From Hevea brasiliensis (Eukaryota > Streptophyta > Magnoliopsida > Malpighiales > Euphorbiaceae): 64,000 nucleotides of DNA. The notes under the pieces are model-generated. The model was not told the origin of the DNA. It ran no database searches and saw only the letters and a program-made list of their open reading frames with translations. The translations under genes were made by a program, and so were the position numbers. The DNA is taken from assembly GCF_030052815.1 (NCBI RefSeq), contig NC_079510.1, positions 25,046,823 to 25,110,822 on the forward strand. The letters run 5' to 3'. Below, piece by piece: positions 57,440 to 64,000 of this stretch (position 1 is its first letter; each line of letters opens with the position of its first letter).

Positions 57440-58436
57440 AGAAACTTGATTACAGCTACCCGTCACGAAATCCTAGAACTAAGGGTTTTGGCATTTAAAG
57501 ATGCAGGGGCTCGGAATAAGGCTTCTTTTATCTCATTGGTATCTTGTAACTAGTCAGGAGATACCAAACTGAATTTTCCGACCTTCCTATGTGGTCGCCT
57601 TACCAGTACCTTTTGATACCCGATCTATCCCATTTACCTATCTTAAAGTTCGGTTTTACTCTGCCTTGTGTTGTCTTACTCAATTGTCTTTTGCATTATT
57701 CTAGTGATTCGGCCTTACTATTTTCCCGACTTATTGTTTGGACCTTTTATTATTTTTAAAGAGACCCTTAAGACACAGTTACCTACATTTTACCCGACCC
57801 CTTTATACATTACTCGAGACTAGAAGACTTGCATTCAGAAATAACAAAGATTAACAAAAAGAATGGACTGATCAATGAAGAAGTAAACCCGAGAGTAACC
57901 TTTTGGTATTCTTTAGAGCAATATAAACTTAGAAAAGAAAGAAACTACGTACATAAAAGAACAAAGGAAATGCGTAAAATGAAAACGAGCACTTAATAAA
58001 ATGGCAATACGAGCACTCACCTGTAGGGAGCCAAATCTACTAAACTAAGTATGGAATCACAAAGCCTAATAGAACTACAGGTTGGTAACCGGAAGATTAA
58101 GGTCCGCCTTGAAACGAAGGATGCTTCGCTAAAATGCAATCGGGTCAAAATAATACCCGAGTTTAAATGAGATTGAGCCTGGATAATGGGAGTGGAACTA
58201 AAGAGAACAAAGAGCTGAAAATGAGAGCATCACAGGATAATGAACAAACTGAAAATAGAGAGTTTCAGTATTCAAGAATCCCTTTTGCAAGAAAATACTT
58301 TAGAAAACTGGTTTCAAAAGTTTTTCTTATGAATGCTAAAAAAAATAGCAGAGCAATAAACTGAATTAAGTTTCAGAGTTCTTCCACTATAGTCACTGCC
58401 CTCTTTTCATCCTCCTTGAACAGTTTTTCATGCAGG

Positions 58437-58444
58437 TATTTATA
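58437..58444 (-). promoter_or_regulatory. Candidate sense TATA box, 5' LTR
   Basis: Minus-strand TATAAATA, the copy that would drive the genomic RNA of the Ogre-like element. The RNA would begin near 58405 and run left through R/U5 to the primer site at 56626. Confidence 0.55.
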
Positions 58445-58793
58445 GGAACCGAGTGCTCCCCATGGAGGGTCAGGATCTGTTTTGAAGGAGATGGAGGGTT
58501 AAGATTTTGAAGGACATGATCTAAGGGCTCAGGAATTAAAGAGAATCAGAACGGACGACTGGGATCCCTTCCGGAGTATTTGTCCTTTTCTTTCTTCTAA
58601 TCTGACGGCCCAAAATTTCTTGTCAAGAGCGATGCGAGGGCTAGGAGTGAAAGGCGCTGATCTTGTCATTTTCTTCTTCGATCCGAGGGCTTCAAGCTCG
58701 TCCTTACAAGTAAGATCAACGGTGGAGATTAGGATGTACAGCATTGTCCTGACGTACTCTGGCACATGTCCGTAATGCGGGCGATTCTGGGGC

Positions 58794-59600
58794 GTGCGGT
58801 TGAGATTTCACCTGCAACGTTTTAACTACCTCGACTCTGATTATGACGACAATTGGCAGGAACTGTCTTATTCTCTTTGTCTCCCGACCTCCCTCCTTTC
58901 CGGTCTTTTCAACGTGATCCTTTTTCGATCTCTCATACCGGGTTCCTCTCTTCCAATCTCTCCTGACATTCTCTCTTCCGATCTTTCATGCCGGTCTCCC
59001 TTCTACCAATCTTTACCACACCAGTCTTCCTTTTTATCGGGTTCGGTCCAGTCAAAGAATTTATTTCCCTCAATTCTCGAGGCGTCCGCTTCGTTTTCTG
59101 CTTGCAATAAATGCTCAAATTTTCCTATATATATACCTTCAACCCTACCTCATTTGACTTTCTCCTCTATTCTCCTCATTTTCCTTGTTCTAGCTGCTCC
59201 GGCAATAATCCTGGACAAAATGACAGCTTTTAATCTTTTTCCGGTTGTCCTCTTTGTTCCTTGCCTGAAAATTTACGATCCCGGTGATCGAAAAATCATG
59301 ATGACCTTATCTGATGACAGTGAGAGAACTAGACTAATTAACCGATCTGAATCGAGGACCTCGATCGTGCTGATCTCGAATCGTTCGCCCAATATAATCG
59401 GCGAACTGGTTTCGGGCGAAAAGACTGCTAATATTCCCCTCAACACCGGTGACTGCTCTTTGGCGTTCATCTGGCTCCTCTCCACACTGGGTGTTCCGAC
59501 AGCGGCTCGGTTTCGAGCGGTAACTTTGATGACGACCTCTCTCATTTTCATGAGAGTCATAGTCCCCCCAGCCGGTCTCCTGGTCAAACACATCTTTTGA
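58794..59600 (+). other. Conserved plus-strand ORF of unknown function, 5' LTR copy
   Basis: 268 open codons, partner of 28487-29245. A shift near 58890 lets it start earlier (MRLRFHLQRFNYLDSDYDD). The shared C-terminal half contains LSDDSERTRLINRSESRTS and ends LLVKHIF. No domain is recognised. Confidence 0.25.
59126..59135 (+). promoter_or_regulatory. TATA-like run upstream of the unknown LTR ORF, 5' LTR
   Basis: TATATATATA, identical to 28771-28780 with the same ATAAATGCTC upstream. Confidence 0.35.
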
Positions 59601-59660
59601 CTCAGCCACGAGACTAGGCTTTGACATAGGCCTTTTAGATAGGATGTTCCACCGGTCTCT

Positions 59661-59787
59661 AAAGATCGCTCTTGTGATGTAGTCAGACCTTTAATGTAAT
59701 CTGATCTTTAGAGATCGCCCAAATGATGTAATTAGACCTTTAATGCAATTCGATCTCCAGAGATCGCCCAAATGATGTAATCGGATC
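59661..59787 (+). repeat. 49-bp direct repeats, 5' LTR copy
   Basis: Units begin at 59661, 59710 and 59759, matching 29306-29432 with scattered transitions. Confidence 0.85.
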
Positions 59788-60058
59788 TTTTCGGAAATAA
59801 AATTTATTTTGACAACTGTCGTTTTATTATTATTGCATTGATTATTTTCCGATCTCTGAACTATTTATCCGATCTGACTCTTAATTTGAATGACACTTAT
59901 CCGATCTGTAATTCAAAACACCTTGATCTGCCGCTCTATAGTTAACCGACCTCTTTATGGAATCTCCGGAATATTCGTGAGACGTTTCAGAACAGCTGGC
60001 GAGTCCCGCTATCCAATGCATTACCTGGAACATCGTGAGCATTAAATGCTCGGACGAG

Positions 60059-60066
60059 TATAAATG
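60059..60066 (+). promoter_or_regulatory. TATA box of the antisense LTR gene, 5' LTR
   Basis: TATAAATG, where the 3' LTR has TATAAATA, 163 bp before the ATG at 60222. Confidence 0.55.
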
Positions 60067-60221
60067 GGGATGGGGTTAGCCAGTTGCTCCTTTATGTCAT
60101 TTTCAGTCTCTCGCGAACAACTTCCAAATTCTCTCGTTTTCTCAAGTTCCTCTGACACCGATCAAGCTCCAGTAAGGGTTTTGATCTTTCTTTTAGTTTA
60201 AATTCTCTGTTTCCTTTGAAA

Positions 60222-62060
60222 ATGAGCGGTGCCGAAGGTCAGAGAGCAGTAAGCCCCCCTTCCATTCAGTTCTCATGGTCGTCCGATGAGGTAGAGGTGG
60301 TCGAACCAAGCACGCGGCCTGAACTTCCTAGGGTCTCCGTTCTAGCTCGGGGACAACCAGCACCATCAAGGCATGTGCCTTCTTCGGGGAGGGAAAATCT
60401 TCCCATGGATGGGCTGCCATCTATCTTGCAAGAAACCGACCTGCAGTCGTTCAGCCAGGAGTACAACATCCGGCCTGATTCGTATGAACTTATCCGGTGT
60501 CATGGCGACCTTCGAGCAGATCACTTCTTTGAGGGGAACGATATGATCATGGTGTATGAAGAACAGTTAAAAGCCGGGCTGCGGCTTTAAAATATCACCA
60601 AGTGTGCATCGCCCAAGTTCACCCGAACTCATGGCGGATCTTAGTAGCCTTCCGAGGCCTATGCCGAGCTAAGGGGCTTCGACCTACAGCTAAGGTGTTC
60701 GCTGAATTGCACAGGCTAACTTGTCGAAAGGACGACGAGTATTGGTTCTTCCAGGCGAAACCCCATTGTGGGCTTTTTACCGACCTGCCTTCCTCCTTGA
60801 AGAATTGGAAGAACCACTTCTTCATCTTGAGGAGCAAAATTCCGAACAGTTTTGAGGGCTTCCCTCGGAGCTGGTTGCATCAGGGTCCCTTACTTACAAA
60901 GCACATCACCCTAAACAGGGAAGAGGGTGCAATGGTGATGGAGTTGAAGGAACAAGCGTCCAGGGAGAAGTTCTCTTGTTTGGATGCAGTGACGGCCGAG
61001 CTACACCATTGGACTATGCAGCTGGTCACCGGTCAAGATCGCGGGCTTCAGCTCTCTGATCTCGGCATCGGTATTTTCCATATCTCAGATCTTTGGACCT
61101 TAGCGATCTCACTGACCTCTTCTTTGTGCAGGTATGGCAAGCGGCGAAGCCTCCAAGGAGAGCCGAAAGCGAAAGAGGGAGATCTCCCAGAAGGTACGGG
61201 AGATGAAGCGTTCCGAGCTGCTTCAAACGCCTGGTCATGAGCCCGGGGAAATACAGGAAGGCTCGTCTCAACCTTCTGGGCCTCCGGTCATAGAAGTGGT
61301 CCGATCTCCTCCTCGCCGAGAAGAGCCGCCTCCACCTCCTCCAGTCGCTCCGAGTGCGGAAGGGGGTCCTTCCCAGCCTGCCCCAAGGACTCTCTCCCGC
61401 GGTGCCCAAGTGCTGATCCACTCATTGGAGAAGAACCGCACGGTTCGAGAGAACCCTGGTTTCGCTAAGGTCTTGGCGTCCTCCATCTGCCTTCGAGAAG
61501 ATCGGGATAGGCTGTCTCCGGATAACCTTGATGACATCTTGACCAGATCTATGAGCCTGAACGTGGAGTGTTTGGTGAACCAGCACATGGTCCGGGAGAA
61601 GGCTCATCGCCTGGGTAAGGAAGTCGAGAAGATGGGTCATGAGGTGTCTTCTCTCCGATCCCAACTTTCGTCCGCTCAGGACTACATATCTCAAATTGAG
61701 GGATGAATGAAGTTCTATGAGGACAAGCTGGCCGAGCAAGCTCATGTTCTGGCCGAGCGAGATCGTGTTCTCGAGGGAATTCAGGCGCTCCGAGCTGATG
61801 AAGCTGCTCAACTCGCTCATCTTGCTGAAGAGCTCAAGGCGAAAGAAGAAGAAATGGTGACCGGAGTGGCCGGCGCTTATGTGAATGCTCACAGAGATCT
61901 CCTGGCTGAGCTCAAGAAGCGTTATCCCGAGGAGGACTTCTCCTGGATGGCCAACCTGGCTCCCGAGGACGAAGGTGAGGATAGCGAAGAGGAGGCTGAA
62001 GGTGAGAGAGAAAATGAACAACATGTAGTTCAGGCAGGGGGCGATCCCCCAGCCGAATGA
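60222..62060 (+). pseudogene. Antisense two-exon gene in 5' LTR (Transposase_28-like)
   Basis: Partner of 29866-31732 and less decayed. Exon 1 starts at 60222. A 28-nt deletion near 60575 shifts the frame, ending the first part at 60590; the domain continues in the shifted frame from 60602 (HPNSWRILVAFRGLCRAKGL). The intron 61071-61131 is conserved (61 nt, GTATTTT to GTGCAG) and exon 2 runs 61132-62060, with one stop at 61704-61706 where the 3' LTR has CGA. The protein has a proline-rich linker, a long coiled coil (IEKLG-type heptads around 61590-61860) and a Glu-rich tail. The role is unknown; the domain name is from memory. Confidence 0.65.
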
Positions 62061-62613
62061 CTTGTATAAATTTGGAAATGAAATGAAAGTTCCCGTTTTG
62101 TTCAATGATTGATTGTGATCGGAAAGTTTCCAAATTGCATAAGCACTTGATTGTTTGAACATATTAGAACAACAACTGAAAGTGATTATTAATCTAAGTA
62201 TAAGAGATCGAAAAACACAATATGCATGAGATCAGTTACGAAATGAGACTTAATTAAAATTTTGGCTTTGAACACTTAAGATCGGGATCATCTTTAAACC
62301 GAGTTGAAACCTTTATCATTCTCAAATTTTTAAATGAGAGACCGGCAATAAGACTGGTGGTACGAAGGCCTAATGTTGGTTCAATCTTATTTGACAAGAA
62401 AGATCGGAAATATAATTAAATGATCAAGGGACTCAAGAATTGGTTTAAGGGATCGGTGAGGCTTTAAATGACCTGGAGACTTGGTATTAATTAAATTCCT
62501 TTTAAGGGGAGATCGGAAGTGTGGTCGGTTGGCAAAGGGGATTGTGTTGGGGATCGGCTTCAAAGTTTATTAATTTCGGGGGGGATCGGCCAAAATATGG
62601 TGTCGACACTAAT

Positions 62614-63601
62614 AATGCAAGTATTTAAAATTTCTTAAAATAATTGCCTTAATGGAGGGCCATGATATAATTACCATAATTATACCATTACCAACTTAAT
62701 CATTTACTTGGAAGATTTTTGTGGTCGGCCTAATTACTATTATGGTCTCACTTTGCACATTATTCAATTGGCATGCATATATCATATACTTGCATACATT
62801 TATACACATCTCATGCATACATGGATAAACAAATAATATGGTATGATCATGGACTTTCTAAAGGATTTAATTCTGAGCCACCAAGAATTGAATCAGGGTA
62901 TTCTTAGGTGTATTTCATTCATTCATTTTACAAGAGTTGTTGAAGGAGTACATAATCAAACCTTGATCTTGATTTCCTCCCACTGGTCCCACCAATGCTC
63001 TTGAACTCCTTGTTCTTCTTGCAATCTAATTACATTGTAATCCTTAGAATACCAAGGTGAGTTTACGAGAATATGGACTTTAAAGTTCGCAAATAAATGA
63101 AATTATAACCTAAATTATTACAACATTTATAGTACATACCACTAAAATAAAATTAATTATTTTACATCCCAAAGAAAAATAAAAGAAATAAATCCAATCA
63201 CATTGGTCTTTTATTATCCATGATCATCCATCATGCATATTAAAATTTAACAATTAAATAAAATATACATGCTAAAAATTAAATTGAATATCATATATTC
63301 AACAAAAATTAAATTTGAGTCTCATTCAAATAATTTTAAATTTAGAAACTCTTTTCCAAATTTAATACCTTGAAAATAAGTTTCAAAAATTAATTGTGTA
63401 ACTAAAATTCCTAATTAAACAATTTAATTAGGTATGGACTTAAATATGGGCCTTAAGATATACAACAATTGCATAATGGGCCCAAAAAAAGCCCAAAACC
63501 CAACACGCCCCTCTTGTGCACCCAAACCAGCTTCAAATCAATCCAAATTTCATCCAATCACACAATTAAGCCTCATAAACACTCTTAATGGCAAATATAG
63601 T
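62614..63601 (-). other. copia untranslated leader, 5' part
   Basis: AT-rich leader of the copia element between primer site and the Ogre-like insertion. No supported ORF. The leader totals about 1.5 kb when joined to 25840-26355. Confidence 0.7.
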
Positions 63602-63614
63602 GGCTCTGATACCA
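63602..63614 (-). promoter_or_regulatory. Copia primer-binding site, initiator Met-tRNA
   Basis: Minus strand TGGTATCAGAGCC, two bases after the 5' LTR end. This is a full match to the usual plant initiator Met-tRNA complement. Confidence 0.9.
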
Positions 63615-63616
63615 AT

Positions 63617-64000
63617 TGAAGGAGTGGAAGCGTGGATTAAAGGGCATTAGAACCTTGAATTTCAAAATTATTTCTAAGGTTACATGCACTATACCAAGTG
63701 TCTTATGATCCTAATCAATTTCCAATGCCCAATTGCATACCAAAACATATTTTTGCATGCATTAAAATTTCATTTTCCATTAAAGATTATGAATTAATAT
63801 TTAATTAAATTAAACCCTAACTAAAAGGGGGATTTTAAGGTACTAACCTCTTGATGCACAATTGATGCAATCCCGAGTCCTAGGATGTACTTAGGACCCT
63901 AAATGTTATCCCTCTAGTTTGTCCACCACAAGTACACACCAAAGTTGCAATGTCATCCCCTAGATTGGCTTCTCAAGCCTTGTCAACCAATTTTGAGATG
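63617..64000 (-). repeat. Copia 5' LTR (partial, leaves window)
   Basis: Matches 19698 onward with few changes. About 1.7 kb should lie beyond the window end. Confidence 0.92.

Larger units (their letters stand above)
26356..62608 (-). mobile_element. Tat/Ogre-like giant retrotransposon with nested insert
   Basis: Termini are TGTCGCAAGGGG (plus, left) and TGTCGACA/TGTTGACA (right of each LTR). Without the nested Tekay-like element (12,238 bp with one duplication copy) it is about 24.0 kb. Sense is the minus strand: 5' LTR 56630-62608, tRNA-Arg primer site, ORF1, gag, protease with G-patch, intron, RT, RNase H, second RNase H, integrase, tandem repeats, PPT, 3' LTR 26356-32279. An extra ORF before gag, a pro/RT intron, a second RNase H and a tRNA-Arg primer are marks of the Ogre branch of Tat. 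Confidence 0.92.
56630..62608 (-). repeat. Ogre-like 5' LTR (5979 bp)
   Basis: Pairs with 26356-32279. It is 55 bp longer, mainly through an extra minisatellite unit, and has a 28-nt deletion within the antisense gene near 60575. It is followed by ctaat at 62609-62613. Confidence 0.93.
19698..64000 (-). mobile_element. Ty1/copia retrotransposon, interrupted, runs off window
   Basis: Minus orientation. 3' LTR 19698-21802, PPT, gag-pol 21811-25839, leader 25840-26355 continuing at 62614-63601, Met-tRNA primer site 63602-63614, and the start of the 5' LTR at 63617. Integrase precedes RT, which is the copia order. A 36-kb Ogre-like insertion splits the leader. The left flanking five bases are actag; the partner duplication should lie right of the window. 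Confidence 0.9.

Noticed and set aside
63602..63614. tRNA gene fragments at primer sites
   Set aside because: Only the 3'-end complement is present (here, at 732, 48094 and 56611); no cloverleaf or A/B boxes.

Overview
The window is a block of nested retrotransposons from a plant nuclear genome. I see no intact cellular gene. Plant origin is shown by the element types: Ty3/gypsy chromoviruses with chromodomains, a Tat/Ogre-type element with two RNase H domains, a Ty1/copia element, an L1-type LINE with a DUF4283-like ORF1, and primer sites matching plant initiator Met-tRNA and Arg-tRNA. The lineages fit a eudicot; the species cannot be told from this sequence.

Layout. 1-561 is AT-rich flank. 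562-4190 is a badly decayed chromovirus (+) with a 5'-truncated LTR. 4191-5400 is non-coding, with a GC-richer patch that might be a 5' exon of a minus-strand cellular gene. 5400-19661 is a dead L1-type LINE (+), broken by a truncated LTR (about 6613-9660) and by a solo LTR (9852-17170, -) that contains a second solo LTR of the same broad family (13108-16934, -). Both solo LTRs have perfect 5-bp target duplications. At 19662 the LINE is cut by 36 bp of another LTR terminus. That terminus is cut by a Ty1/copia element (-) whose 3' LTR is 19698-21802 and whose 5' LTR starts at 63617 and leaves the window.

Inside the copia leader sits a Tat/Ogre-like element (-), 26356-62608, with 5-bp duplication ctaat and very long LTRs (5924 and 5979 bp). 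Its interior holds, in sense order, an upstream ORF1 (DUF7745-like), gag, protease with G-patch, a 182-nt intron, RT, RNase H, a second RNase H, integrase, a 60-bp satellite-like array and the PPT. Each of its LTRs also carries a plus-strand (antisense) two-exon gene with its own TATA box. Inside its tRNA-Arg primer site sits a young Tekay/Del-like chromovirus (+), 44378-56610, with 3.7-kb LTRs and duplication cccag. The main nest is therefore five layers deep: LINE, LTR terminus, copia, Ogre-like, Tekay-like.

Every coding region seen is a pseudogene or carries at least one disabling change. The most unusual items are the antisense LTR gene with its divergent promoter region, the insertion exactly inside a primer-binding site, the in-frame pro/RT intron, the satellite array in the Ogre 3' region, and the mismatch between near-identical LTRs and locally ruined coding sequence in the youngest element. 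All family assignments come from motif recognition by eye, without database searches.
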